A DNA stretch of 64,000 nt from Metaphire vulgaris. Taxonomy: Eukaryota; Annelida; Clitellata; Crassiclitellata; Megascolecidae. Below are positions 19,875 to 31,791 of this stretch, piece by piece. Below the pieces are notes generated by a model. That model saw only the letters and a list, made by a program, of their open reading frames with translations, searched no databases and was not told the origin of the DNA. The DNA lies in NCBI GenBank assembly GCA_018105865.1, contig CM030869.1:7505525-7569524 (forward strand). The letters run 5' to 3'. Each line of letters starts with the position of its first letter. Position 1 is the first letter of the stretch. A program made the translations under genes and the position numbers.

Positions 19875-20619
19875 TTTTATTGAGTATTAAATAATTTTAA
19901 TAAATTAATTAAAATAAAATAAAATGAATTAATTAAAATAAATTAAATATTATTAGAATCTCTCAGTTGACATTCAGTTTATTATAAGGACATTCTGTAT
20001 GTTGCATATATATGGGATAAGGGTCTTGTATACACAGTATGTATGTATGTGTGTGTATGTGTGTGTGTTTGTATGTATGTATACATTTTACAGAATTTAA
20101 TAAAAACGGCAGTTTTTTATGTTCATTAACCCAATAGTATCAGTTCATCTTGAGGTAGATTGTTGTTATTGGTTGACTTTAAGGCATTTTATCCTTCTTG
20201 ATTTGAATTTTGGATGTAATTTGATTGCGTTGATGGTTTTTTAAATGTTTCGTACGTTGTGCTTAATTATTCATATTTATGCCAGAGTTAGATTGATTTA
20301 TACAATACCAGCCGTTGTCTTTGAAATTGAGGAAGTAGTTAATTTATTTTGCTTGCAATTTGCAAAGTGTTGCTGAGAAATGGGAAAAATGGGAAAACGC
20401 TTTCATAACTTCGTGAAAAATTCTCATTTTATGCGTGTTTACAGTCTGTTGGAAGGTGCAGTGCATCTGTGCCAGGCTGTGATGTGTGGTCTGAATTTTA
20501 TTTGATTTTAATTCAAGATACAGACTTAAGTTTTTCAGTCTGATTGCAATACTAGTGTAAGAACATTTTGATTGATGTAATGTAAAGTTGGTGTAATGTA
20601 ATGTCAGCTAGTTCATCTG

Positions 20620-21082
20620 CCAGCCTGACACTCATTCGACCAACAGCCGCGTCACTAAAATTCTCCGGTCGGTCGATCTCATACACTGCGCCTCGTCTCT
20701 GGAATGATCTTCCGTCAGAGATCTGAAAGATCAATAACTCGATTTCTCTTCAGTCAATACCGGTAAATCAGTCACCATTGACCATCACTCCACAAACTTT
20801 CCTAAAACAAATTAAGACTATTCTTTTTAAGGAATCTTATGGTGAAATCCTTACTACAGGCCTGCATTCTGTCCACCACAAATCTTGTTATCATCCTCTA
20901 TAAAAATACTTTGCTGCGACTGCCTACCTGGATCTGCAACCTTGGCCACCACGGACTACGGATCACGGACTATGGATTTCACCCGGATCGAGCGCTCATG
21001 AGTAAGCTGGTGCACTGCGCCAAGCTTTCGGGCAGCGCTATAGAAATTTCGTCTTACTTACTTGCTTACTTACTTACTTACA
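20620..21082 (+). mobile_element. LINE 3' end with (ACTT)n tail
   Basis: A degenerate reverse-transcriptase end (RLWNDLPSEI then stop) is followed by a 3' UTR with GGCAGCGCTATAGAAATT and a CTTACTTACTTAC tail. No intact frame remains. Confidence 0.6.
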
Positions 21083-21228
21083 GAATATTTGTATAAGGCC
21101 TCTTCCTCCATCATGATGTGAATGTCTTGTGGTGGTTATGTTAATTTTGATAAATAGAAATTTAACATTTATTTTTCGTCTGTTTCTGATATTTCCTAAC
21201 GTAATTCTTTTCATAGAAACTTGGCATT

Positions 21229-21230
21229 CA

Positions 21231-21287
<57 letters not shown>

Positions 21288-21360
21288 CTTGACAATTTAT
21301 ATAGCGCCGTACGCATGGCATCTACCAAAGTCAAAGGCACTGTACATATTTAACATTCAT
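21229..21360 (-). repeat. (ATT)n array joined to LINE 3' tail (minus orientation)
   Basis: About 55 bp of TTA repeats adjoin TGACAATTTATATAGCGCCG and AAGTCAAAGGCACTGTAC, the reversed LINE tail. Confidence 0.6.
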
Positions 21361-21621
21361 AAGAAGTCGCAAATAAATGTGTCTTCAAGTTCTTCGCGAA
21401 TTGATCATAGGAGTTCGACGAGGTTACAGTGTCCGGTAGCATAGCATAGCATCCTGAAAGTGAGCAAACTGTTCAACACACCAGCCAAACAAGCATTAAT
21501 TTTGTGAATTGGTTGTTTAATTACACGCATTGTTTAGTATTTTAAAGTTGTAGAAGTCAGTTTCAAGAGACCATGCCAGGCTCTGCTAGAAAATGTTTCA
21601 CGTGTATCAGTGCTATGTTAT

Positions 21622-21702
21622 TTAACCCTTAAACTACCAAAACCAAGTATACTCAGTTACATTGCACATTGTTATAAAGTATTTTGTTAGTTTAAGGGTT
21701 AA
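21622..21702. mobile_element. Diverged piggyBac-type TTAA MITE
   Basis: TTAA-CCCTTAAACTAC ... GTTTAAGGG-TTAA, 81 bp. The core is diverged from the other copies. Confidence 0.55.
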
Positions 21703-21981
21703 TTAATATTGTAGTTTAAATGTTATTTGTAGCCAGAGTTAATTTCTACTAAAATACAAGCATAGCTGTTTTGTTGCAATTTTTATTTCTGAAGTAATTT
21801 AGATTTTTACTGTTATAATTTTCCTTTACTGTAAAGTGTAGATGCTTTGGTTGCTATAGATTTAATTTTGAACCTGTATTCTGTGTGCTTTGGCTTTTGA
21901 AATTTAGATAAATAATTCAGTTTCTGTTTGACATGGTGTTGAGTGTCAAATCCATAATATTAGATGTTTTGAGATTTGGTC

Positions 21982-22218
21982 CAGTGGCGTCATTTGGTCA
22001 TTTGGAGGGGGCAGGGGGCCGTGGCCCCAAGGAAATGAAGAAATAATGTAAAATGTATTAAATAAATAAACAAATGTAAAATGTGCAAAAATTGCCCAAA
22101 ATTTTGCCCCAAAAAATTACAAATTTGCCAAAATTGGCTCCAAACATGTCAAAATTGGGCAAAATTGATCGCAAAATTATCTCGCCCCCCCCCAAGAAAG
22201 TATGAAATGACGCTACTG
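21982..22218. mobile_element. hAT-like MITE, CAGTGGCGTCATTT family
   Basis: The ends are CAGTGGCGTCATTTGG and GAAATGACGCTACTG. The exact 8-bp repeat ATTTGGTC flanks it (21974-21981, 22219-22226). The interior has CAAAATT/GCCCCAAA repeats. Confidence 0.85.
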
Positions 22219-23157
22219 ATTTGGTCTTTGCGTCCAATGGAAAGAAAAATTGCAAAAGCTTTGCAATGTATGAAGGATACGGTGTAACGCTGGCTTTAAT
22301 ACTGTAACATTGAAGACTTTGAGAGACTATTTTCCCTATATTCTATATTCCTTCTCGTAGGTAATCTATATACAGTAGGTTTCTCTCTCTCTCTCCCTCT
22401 AGCTCTTAACTTCCACTTGTCCAGTTACTGCCAAGTGCTTCCAAGCCTTCCTTCCGCTACCTTTGCGATTAATTGCAGATTCACTCAATCGATTCCATTT
22501 GAGTGCTGAACGCAAACAAGGCTATTCAGCCAGAAGTTATCAGTAACAGTCATCAATTAATCGACACACCCACACCCACGAAACTGCAGTAGGCTACACC
22601 TCGTTCGGTTATTGAAAGAATTACAATTATCGAAATAGCAAAGAACTCAAAAGTGCAGTCCAAACAGCTCCAGCTCATCGCCTAATCATGACCACTTGAC
22701 GCAGTTTTCCACGCGGCATTTCCTCCAGCTTTCATGCCACTTGCGGCTTCTGTCTCGACTTGCTCTCGCAGGTTTATACTCGAAATGGTAACAGTCGCTA
22801 GCATAACTATAATCGTTCGATGAACAAACAGTAAAACGATTATGTGTCCAATTGATCGAGTGACCCTGTAGGCAGAGATATTTTTACACCCCCTAACACT
22901 CCCAACGCCCCCCAATTTGAGGTCGACACCCCATCCAAAATTTGGTAATGTGACAATTGTATGCATACAAAATGCATACTAATTAGCCCAGATCACACCC
23001 CCCAATGGTGAAGGACAACCCCCTAACTTTTATTCTCGGATGACCTTTTTTGCATGTCAGCCTTTTCCGGCAGAGACTTCCAAATTCCGACGCCCCAGAT
23101 TTTCCCGACACCCCCCCCCCCCAAATTCACAATCTTAGAAATAACCCTGCCTATAGG

Positions 23158-23625
23158 CCAGGGTTTCCCAAACATTTTGGAACCGAGGATCCCACTTCAA
23201 GGTTTTTGTAACGTGTAGCGACCCTAATAATAGCATGTAATATAAAAAATGCAATAGGCCATCTGGTGTACGTTAGTTGAAAAGAATCTTTTGAGTTTTG
23301 AATAAATGGCAAAGCAAAAGCTCTGATTCAATTCGAATGAAAATATGACAAATATATTATACAAAATAATTCACATTTCACCAAATAAGACAAAATGTGA
23401 GAAATAGATATTGAAATTTCTTGAAATTATCTCTTTAAAACGTTTTCAGGAGCATACCTTTATTACGCGTCTTAGAAATCCTATGAGTATGGCAAAATCG
23501 CTTAACCGCCAGGTTCCACGTCCAGGACTAGAGGTTGCCTATTGTTAGTGGAGTTTCGGAGCAAAATGGTCGAAATACGCTGTCCGTGCGTTATTTCGAA
23601 ATAAGATTAATTTCTAAAATTAATA
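23158..23625. repeat. Dispersed GTTTCCCAAAC repeat, reversed copy
   Basis: It starts CAGGGTTTCCCAAACATTTT and runs through the same blocks as 2722-3210 in the opposite orientation. Confidence 0.7.
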
Positions 23626-23747
23626 TAGGCTAGGGTCAGTGGCGGTTCCAGGAATTCTTGGTGGGGGGTTGAAAAAAGGAAGTTATATATGCTCATCTAT
23701 TGTGGATATATATAGGCCTATAGATAGCAATTTTACATACCATATGG

Positions 23748-23791
<44 letters not shown>

Positions 23792-24082
23792 ATATTAAGA
23801 TTCTTCCTCTGTTTGTCCAGTTTGTCTGTTACCTTCGAGCGTTCTGATTGGTCACCAATCGACGTTGCGAAGTCGAATGCGCAACCTCTGTCCTGGGCTG
23901 TGCACGAGGCTGTTGCCATTGACAACCATTGTCTATTGTTTAATCAAAACTGTGTAACAATCGAATTGCGTAACCTCTGTCCTGGCTGTGCACGACGCTG
24001 TTGCCATTGACAACCATTGTCTATTAATCAAAACTGTATAATATAATCAACGGAGCGTTCGAAGCGTCTTAATTGCAGCTCA

Positions 24083-24390
24083 AACCCCCGTTCCCTTTCC
24101 CTCTCCCCATCCCTCTCTCAAACAAACCCCCTCCCGTTCCCACCCTCTTCCCCTCCCCACCCTCTTTCCATCCCCCCCTCCTCCCAACCTCTTCCTCCCC
24201 TCCCAATCCCCCAAACCCTCTCCCAACCCCCTTCCTCCACCCCTCTTCCCAACCCCCTCCCCTCCCAACCCTCTCCCAATCCCTTCCCTCCACCCCTCTC
24301 CCCATCCCTAATCCACCCCTCTCCCCATCCCTAATCCACCCCTCTCCCCCATCCCTCTTCCACCCCCTCTCCCCATCCATCTCCCAACCA
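24083..24390. repeat. Polypyrimidine/polypurine tract of about 300 bp
   Basis: The plus strand is almost pure C and T (CCCCTCCCAACCC-like units). It reads as Pro/Ser/Leu or Gly/Arg/Glu on the two strands without being coding. Confidence 0.9.
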
Positions 24391-24450
24391 ACCATCCCTT
24401 TGGTTGAGCTTGGCTGTGTGCCTTCCGAATATACCCCCTTCCCCTCCCGA

Positions 24451-24662
24451 AATCTACCGCAATTTGACGCAAATGTGCAACGTCATGCCCTATAGATTAG
24501 CATTATGAGATTTTTGCATAGCTACGGAAATTTACCGCAATTTTATGCAAATGTGCAACGTCATGCCCTATAGATTAACATTATGAGATTTTTGCGTAGC
24601 TACGGAAATCTACCGCAATTTGACGCAAATGTGCAACGTCATGCCTATAGATTAGCATTATG
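24451..24662. repeat. 78-bp tandem repeat, about 2.7 copies
   Basis: The unit contains TACCGCAATTTGACGCAAAT and AACGTCATGCCCTATAGATT. Equivalent bases are spaced exactly 78 bp apart (24481, 24559, 24637). Confidence 0.9.
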
Positions 24663-25067
24663 AGTTTCAAATGTTCCGTTTAGTACTTTAAACTTTAAAG
24701 GTCCCTTTCTATAATTCCTTACATTTCTATCGATTCCTGAAATTTTTATCCCCGGGTTTCTTGCAAAGGAATTAATTATTCATCGATTATTAGTTAAATT
24801 AAATGCATGTTTGTGCAGCGCCGAATGGTGAATAGGAGCTTCGTATAGCACCTATATCTCAGCGGTTATAAACGTTAGAAAGACGCGGTTACGCTTCGCT
24901 TAAGGCTAATTTTATAGAGCACATTTAGGCCCGATCTGTGTAAGCAGTTGATGTTTAATTTGTTTGTTGGAATATTCGTTGCCTCGAACGAAGCGAGCCT
25001 GCACTGCGAGCGAAGAGAGAAGCGAGTGCGAGCGAAGCGAGTGCGAGCGAAGCGAGCATTTTTTAGT

Positions 25068-25568
25068 ATAATATTAAGATCCTTGCTCTGTATGTCTGTT
25101 ACCTTCAAGCGTTCTGATTGGTTGGCTGTGTGAGCGTTCTGATTGGTTGGCTGTGTGACGTTCTCATTCGTTACCTTCAAGCGTTCTGATTGGTTGGCTG
25201 GGTGAGCGTTCTGATTGGTCGTTCTGGAATCTTAGGCTTCGCGAAGCGAAATGGGACGCGAAGCGAACGGCGACGCGAAGCGAAGCGAACGGCTTCGCGA
25301 AGCGAACGTCGACGCGAAGCGAACGGCCACGCGAAGCGTTTGACGAAGCGTACGTTGCAGCGTCATAGTGTGTAGGCCTACAACTCGCGAAGCGAACGGC
25401 GACGCGAAGCGAACGGCCACGCGAAGCGTTTGACGAAGCGTACGTTGGAGCGTCAGAGCTTGGCTACGTGGCGTATGTACGTCATTGAAACGTTGTTCAG
25501 CAGCATGAATTCAATGATTGGGTTTTAGTATTATCCTGCACTGCGAGCGAAGCGAGCATCTTTCTAGT
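25068..25568 (+). mobile_element. Helitron-like unit 2, head-to-tail with unit 1
   Basis: It starts ATAATATTAAGATCCTTGC directly after the TTAGT of unit 1 and ends GCGAGCGAAGCGAGCATCTT then TCTAGT. The interior has CGAAGCGAACGGC-type repeats (25232-25445). It runs straight into the 16-bp array. Confidence 0.45.
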
Positions 25569-26152
25569 ATATATATATAATTAAATACATATATAATTAA
25601 ATACATATATAATTAAATACATATATAATTAAATACATATATAATTAAATACATATATAATTAAATACATATATAATTAAATACATATATAATTAAATAT
25701 ATATATAATTAAATACATATATAATTAAATACATATATAATTAAATACATATATAATTAAATACATATATAATTAAATACATATATAATTAAATACATAT
25801 ATAATTAAATACATATATAATTAAATACATATATAATTAAATACATATATAATTAAATACATATATAATTAAATACATATATAATTAAATACATATATAA
25901 TTAAATACATATATAATTAAATACATATATAATTAAATACATATATAATTAAATACATATATAATTAAATACATAGGCATATATAATTAAATACATAGGC
26001 ATATATAATTAAATACATAGGCCTATATAATTAAATACATAGGCCTATATAATTAAATACATATATAATTAAATACATATATAATTAAATACATATATAA
26101 TTAAGTACATATATAATTAAATACATATATAATTAAATACATATATAATTAA
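25569..26152. repeat. 16-bp tandem array (ATATATAATTAAATAC)n
   Basis: About 36 near-identical units of ATATATAATTAAATAC. Variants with ATAGGCATATA or ATAGGCCTATA cluster near 25975-26055. It starts exactly at the CTAGT end of Helitron-like unit 2. Confidence 0.95.
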
Positions 26153-26159
26153 AGTAAGT

Positions 26160-27225
26160 GAATTATATATAACTTTTACATACCAAATGGATTGCTGCTT
26201 ATAGTTGTATAGTTAGGCAAACAGCAATTTCCTGATATCTTGCTGACTCGCTTGTTGTTTGGTTAAAAGACTTTCCCTTTTCGTGGAGATTTCAGAGCAC
26301 AGCACTTTACATTCAAATGATATTTTTTAATCTACATTATGCCACTGATAAATTCCGGTGAAATGCATAGGCCGTATCATTGGCCTCATACGTGATACGA
26401 TATTTAACGCTTTTTCTGCCTGTCTCCTTGAGAGGCTAATATCTAAATACGACGTCTGACAGAGACGTGCTAAATGCAACAGCCGGAAAAGAATGGGTGC
26501 ATATGGGGCTAAACATGGTTTAGCCAGAGGATGGCCATTGATCAGAGAGGTTTTCCGGTTTTCCCATGGAGAAGGCCCTACGTACACAGAGAAAGATCCA
26601 TAAATCACGGTGTGAGGTTACGGGCTAGTCAGTCGCGCTTCGTGTAAGGTTTAGATCTAATAATTAGAATACCCCGTCCAAAGGAATCCTTCTGCGGCTT
26701 TGGCGTCTCAGTTTTCACATTACTTGCCTATAAATCTATCATCAGTGAACATAGGCATCTACTGTACAGTAGTCCAAACTCCCGAGCACCTTCACAATTT
26801 GACCGCAGACTTGTCGGGTTCTGTCTTGGATGTCAGCTTTGATCTGGAAGGTCCACTGGATCAGGGTGCGGGGGCTCAAAGTTAGATGGGAAATGAAATG
26901 GACCATATATGGTGTGGACGCCTTTAAGTTTTAACCTATGAACCACATCCGCTGCAATTGTAGCCATGGTAAGTAACAGTTGAAGCCTTTGGGTTACAAG
27001 ACGGGCCGTATCTATTTCAATATAAATATTTAGGGTACGTAGACTAACACAAGTCAAATTAGTCAATTTGAACTTAAAACCACAAAAATTCGCGAAATTT
27101 TTCCAAAAATCAGTGGGACAAAAATTTTTCGCAGAAAATTTATCAACGACGCCAAACACGCATTTTTATTTTTTGTGGGCTGGTGGGGGGATGCATCCCC
27201 AGTCATCCCCAACGTCGAACCGCCA
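26160..27225. other. Gene-free stretch
   Basis: I see no gene or complete element here. The last 60 bp (to GAACCGCCACTGG at 27230) are the end of a GATGCATCCCC-type MITE, and 27232-27300 is a fragment of the GTTTCCCAAAC repeat. Confidence 0.5.
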
Positions 27226-27469
27226 CTGGCTAGGGTTTCCCAAACTTTCTGGAACTGTACGACTCACTTCAGCAGCTTTGTAACATGCCGCGACTGTGCA
27301 AACTTTATTGTCAATGTCAACTAAAATTGGATAAAAACTAATAATGTTAGGGTTAGGGTTAGTTTTGGAAACACTGCTGTAGGCCCTACACTTTGTGGAT
27401 GGCTAAAATGTTTGTTGGCTTGTAAAGCATTTGTCGCTTCACGGAAACGCGAAAGTCCAGGCGCGATGT

Positions 27470-27645
<176 letters not shown>

Positions 27646-27701
27646 GATTTCAATACACGCAGTCTACTTCCTCTAGCCTATTGCGTCTTGTCCCTTATAG
27701 T

Positions 27702-28049
27702 CAGTGTTTATTCTAGCCACCTTGACATTGGGGGGAGGGGATTTTGAAATGTTTGGGGGACAATTAGGTTTGACGTCTCAAAAATCTTGACGAGCAAGAA
27801 AGGTAATCTTCCTATAAAAATGTGGTGACGAGCAAAAAAGGTGATCTGCCCGTTTCCCCTTCTTAAACGCTCTGTGACATTCTTCCTTATTTTTTCCCTC
27901 TCCAAAAAATAAAAAAACCCGTCGCCAAACTTTTGGGAGGAGGAAATTTCCATCTCCCCATGCATCATATGAAAAATTTGGGAGATTTTTTATTTTTATT
28001 TTTTTTTGGGGGGGGGGAATCCCCCCAAAAGGGCCTAGAATAAACACTG
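27702..28049. mobile_element. hAT-like element, CAGTGTTTA family, long form
   Basis: The ends CAGTGTTTATTCTAGCCACC and GGGCCTAGAATAAACACTG enclose 348 bp. Flanks CTTATAGT and ATTATAGT differ by two bases. It carries two copies of the shared motif, GACGAGCAAGAAAGGTAATC (27788) and GACGAGCAAAAAAGGTGATC (27827). Confidence 0.82.
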
Positions 28050-28524
28050 ATTATAGTGCTGATCAGACACTATAGCCTAGCCTACATAACTTCCCCGCCA
28101 AGGTTCGATATGCGTATAATATTTCCAACGCTATTAAACGCGTACGGTAAAAGTTCCGTTCGTTAAAAATACGTTGCCTGAAATAAGTGAACTGAATTGT
28201 TAAAATTTAATTCGACGGAATTCAAGGTTTCCGTGACTTCGTGAAATTCTATAGGCCTATGTCCTATGTATAGGCAATTATAGTTAACCACAGAAGTACG
28301 TCGGTGCCCGACACCACTGCCAACGTATTTTAACGTATAATAAGCGTATTTTATTTTTAGACATGAAATACGTATGATGCGCGTACTTTTCCAGGGATCG
28401 TAATGTAGGCCCTATGCCCCTATCATCGAATTTTGTTCCCCGCTTCGACTGCGTCGCACGCAACCATTACAGCAACGCACAGCGATCAAAACGACAGGTC
28501 AAACGAAGAAGTATCTCGGGTCCC

Positions 28525-28564
<40 letters not shown>

Positions 28565-28805
28565 CAGACCGACTGACTGACTGATTTATTGATTGATTTA
28601 TTGATTCATTGATTCATTCATTCATTCGTTCATTCGTTCATTTATTCGTTCGTTCAATTTTAATGATGAATTTTATCGTAAGGATACAAAGAAGCGATGC
28701 AGGCTAATCTTTTACTTTCATTCATCAATTCCGATTAATTCAGTTATTCGTGCATTCCTTCATTGGCCCATGACTCATCGATTAATTAATTGATTGATTG
28801 ATTGA
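28525..28805. repeat. Tetranucleotide-rich stretch (ATTG)n and (TTCA/TTCG)n
   Basis: Runs of ATTG/GATT and TTCATTCATTCG are interspersed with unique sequence. Confidence 0.85.
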
Positions 28806-28829
28806 TTCTTTGAATTTCGTTCGTTTCCA

Positions 28830-29250
28830 CACTTTGATCAATGCATCATCCGGTCGACGGTCTTGTCGGACAGGACAGTGCTTAGATCTCCCGGATTTAT
28901 CAGCGGTCGGCACGCAAATCGACCGTCGTCGTCGCCCAACTGCTGACCGAGCGAACGGTCTCCCATCTGGCAAACGACGGGCGACCAACGTAGACTATAC
29001 GCTCTTAGCGGCGACGCTGAAACTACCTTTCGAATCAAATGTCGTCGTAGCACGGACGCCACACACGCCGACACAGATATATACACATAAGCCTACACAG
29101 TAGACGTTCGGTGTCTTTGATACGGACGCGTTCGATAAACAAACGCAACACACGAACACATGTATTCGAAGGCAACGAAACGGCGAGGATCACAGAAGCA
29201 CAGGAACACGTTGCGATGAGGACGTCGAAGAAGACCAGTGCTTTTGGGAA
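28830..29250. other. CpG-rich unique stretch, no recognised product
   Basis: It is clearly richer in CG dinucleotides than its surroundings (GTCGACGGTC, GACCGTCGTCGTCGCC). An open frame of about 100 codons on plus (28798-29103) has no family I recognise and no exon-like partner. It could be an unrecognised exon, a promoter region or chance. Confidence 0.3.
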
Positions 29251-29456
29251 AAATATTTTCCGGTACGCAATCTTATGTCAATGTTTAGGCCTGTATAAAA
29301 TTAATTAAGTTATATGCGACGATCATCTTGTAAAAGCAGTATACCAATGTTGGCCTACCACTCTGCTAATTTCGCGTAGGCCTAAAAGAATAAAATGTGC
29401 CAAAATCAAATGGATAGGAAGACAGCAAAAGACAGCTAGAAACGTAGAATTTTCAA

Positions 29457-29457
<1 letters not shown>

Positions 29458-29529
<72 letters not shown>

Positions 29530-29590
29530 GACAATTTATATAGCGCTGTATCATAGTTAAAATACCAAAATCGAAAGCGCTTTGACAACG
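29458..29590 (-). repeat. (ATT)n array joined to LINE 3' tail (minus orientation)
   Basis: About 70 bp of TTA units adjoin GACAATTTATATAGCGCTG and TCGAAAGCGCTTTGACAAC, the reversed LINE tail. Confidence 0.65.
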
Positions 29591-29802
29591 CAAACATGTC
29601 AATGAAGGTCCGAAGATGGCGAACTAAAAATCTACTCGGATGCAGGGTTTAATCTAGGCCGTTTCTAGGGGAAAATTGCCCTTTTCTCCTCTGAAATTTC
29701 AAATTCCCCTCCCCAGAAATTTTGGCATACTATACCAACTAACAGCAGCCTTGTTTCGAGTTCGCGCAACAACCGGTGAACTGAACGGACGACATCCTGG
29801 CT

Positions 29803-29882
29803 TTAACCCCTTAACTGGCGATCCCGGATATATCCGTCCATTTTACATTGAGTTACAGTCAAATACATGGTTAAGGGGTTAA
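29803..29882. mobile_element. piggyBac-type TTAA MITE
   Basis: TTAA-CCCCTTAACTGGCG ... ATGGTTAAGGGG-TTAA, 80 bp. The core is in the opposite orientation to most copies (GGATATATCCGTCCATTTTA). Confidence 0.82.
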
Positions 29883-30129
29883 AAGAAAGCGCACCAAGAA
29901 CAATTAATGTGAAGTCTGGCAGCCAGTGATGTGTTGCCCATAGTCCCATACGGTGAGCAATGTTTTTATTTTCCCAACGTTCCCAACTGGGAACGTTGAG
30001 CTGAAGGTGATGTTGGCAGTGAACCAGGCTATAACATCCGGGTTTCTCGTTCCCTTAGCTTAGAGAACTTGCCTGTCGTTGAGTCCTATATAAAATATTT
30101 CTGCAGAAATATTTGCCTAGTAACGATCT

Positions 30130-30241
30130 CCAGTGGCGGTTCCTGGATTTCTTGGTGGGGGGGGGGATGAAATGAATTCACAGGAAGTTGGTGTGGGATG
30201 AAAAGAGAAGGAACAAATCAATAAATTTTGCCGAAAAGGCT

Positions 30242-30245
<4 letters not shown>
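30130..30245. mobile_element. Fragment of a CAGTGGCGGTTCC MITE
   Basis: It starts CAGTGGCGGTTCCTGGATTT then CTTGGTGGGG and AATAAATTTTGCCGAAAAGG. Related pieces lie at 23636, 34533 and 39519. The right end is replaced by (TA)n/(TACA)n. Confidence 0.6.
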
Positions 30246-30277
<32 letters not shown>

Positions 30278-30309
30278 CATACATACATACATACATAAAG
30301 TTAATTTAC

Positions 30310-30590
30310 TAGGCGCAATTATTACAAATGCGCCTCGGTTGCCAGGTCAAACATATATGTTTTAAGTCGAGCGAGAAAAATGTCACGGTTTAAAATTCCA
30401 TCTCTGAGAGGAGGCGGAAGTTGATTCCAGAGTGATGGACCAATCACCCTGAATGCACGCTCTCCCATTCTGGTGGGAGAGCGTGCATATATATAACATA
30501 GGCAAACTGTGTAATCTTGTGTAATCTTGTAGTCCAGTGAGACACAAATGTTAAACAGTATTGGAGTCAATAATGACCTCATGACCCAAT
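30310..30590 (-). mobile_element. LINE 3' end (reverse transcriptase C-terminus), minus strand
   Basis: On the minus strand the frame reads GERAFRVIGPSLWNQLPPPL then RDGILNRDIFLARLKTYMF, the characteristic C-terminal block of CR1/L2-type reverse transcriptases. It is truncated upstream of this block. Confidence 0.8.
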
Positions 30591-31211
30591 TTGTATAAAT
30601 ATACTTTTAATTTTTAATCATCATTAAATTTGTCGCGTACTATACTGGAATATAGGTAGTAACATAATGTGGGAAAAATGTCATGAAAACTCAAAGTACC
30701 CAATTTAATTTTGGCATCGTACCATGCTTACAAAGGGCCGTCTGGGGTCATTTTTGACCCCACGCCCGTCGAAGGGTTAAGAAGGCAAAACGGGCAGATG
30801 ACCTTTTTTGCTCGTCACCGCATTCTGATAGGAAGATGAACTTCTTTTGCTCAAGATTTTTGAGTCGTCAAACCTTGTCCCCCTCCCCCAACATTTCAAA
30901 ATCCTCCCAATGTCAAGGTGACTAGAATAAACACTGATTCTAGGCCTTCTCTTGAGAAGAAAATCCCACCGCCCCCAATTGAATTTCCCCCAAATTTTTT
31001 TGACATTTTGGCATATAGTATGACCTCCCCAATGTCTTTTACCCCCAAAATTATAAACTCCCCCCAATGTCTAGGTGGCTAGACTAGCCACTGGTTGTCT
31101 GCCACCGCCGTGCCTCTTGTCTGCAAAGCCTGTTTCGTCATTTTGTCGCAGAAGTCGATTGCGCAATCGAAGTGACCACTGCGGCTTTGCCTACCAGGAA
31201 ATTCTGCTAAA

Positions 31212-31696
31212 AAATTTCCTTAAAGCTTAGTACTTTTAAAATTAATCTTATTTCGCAATAACGCTAGGAAAGCGTATTCTCACAATTTTGCTCTGAAACT
31301 CCACTGACAATAGGGAATACCTCTAAGCGAATGCCTGAAGAACCTAACGGTAAAGCAATTTTGCCATACTCATAGGATTTTTAAGACGCGTAAAAAAGGT
31401 ATGTCGCTGCAAAATTTTTAAACCGATAATTTTCAAAAAATTTCAATACCTATTTCTATCCTTTTGTTCTATTTGACAAAAGTACAATAATTCTGCCTAA
31501 TATATTTGCCATATTTTCATTCAAATTGAATAGAGCTTTTGTTTTGCCATGTATTCAAAACTCAGAAGATTCTTTTCAATAACGTTCACCAGATGGCCAA
31601 ATGAATTTTTAAAACATTACATGCTATGATTAGGGTCGCGGCACGTTACAAAACCGCTGAAGTGGGCCGCGGTTCCAAAATGTTTGGGAAACCCTG
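31212..31696. repeat. Dispersed GTTTCCCAAAC repeat, plus-orientation copy
   Basis: It is collinear with 2722-3210, from AGTACTTTTAAAATTAATCT to TGTTTGGGAAACCCTGG. A different GATGCATCC-type fragment follows at 31697-31791. Confidence 0.7.
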
Positions 31697-31791
31697 GTTT
31701 AGACGATCATCTTCCAATGAAGACGCATTTTTGGTGGGCCGATGGGGGATGCATCCTTAGTCATTCCCAAAGTGGAACCACCCCTGGTAAT
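31697..31791. repeat. GATGCATCC-type MITE fragment; inverted copy at 32237-32335
   Basis: TTTAGACGATCATCTTCCA ... GGTGGGCCGATGGGGGATGC reappears inverted at 32237-32335, just upstream of the GPCR. The two could fold back on each other. Confidence 0.6.

Larger units (their letters stand above)
23788..25067 (+). mobile_element. Helitron-like unit 1
   Basis: The left end ATAATATTAAGATTCTTCC with TCTGTTACCTTCGAGCGTTC recurs as the left end of unit 2 at 25068. The right end is GCGAGCGAAGCGAGCATTTT then TTAGT. A GC-rich stretch about 10 bp before CTAGT/TTAGT, no inverted ends, no target duplication and insertion at AT-rich sites fit a non-autonomous Helitron. It contains the polypyrimidine tract and the 78-bp repeats. 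No Rep/helicase is present. Confidence 0.45.
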
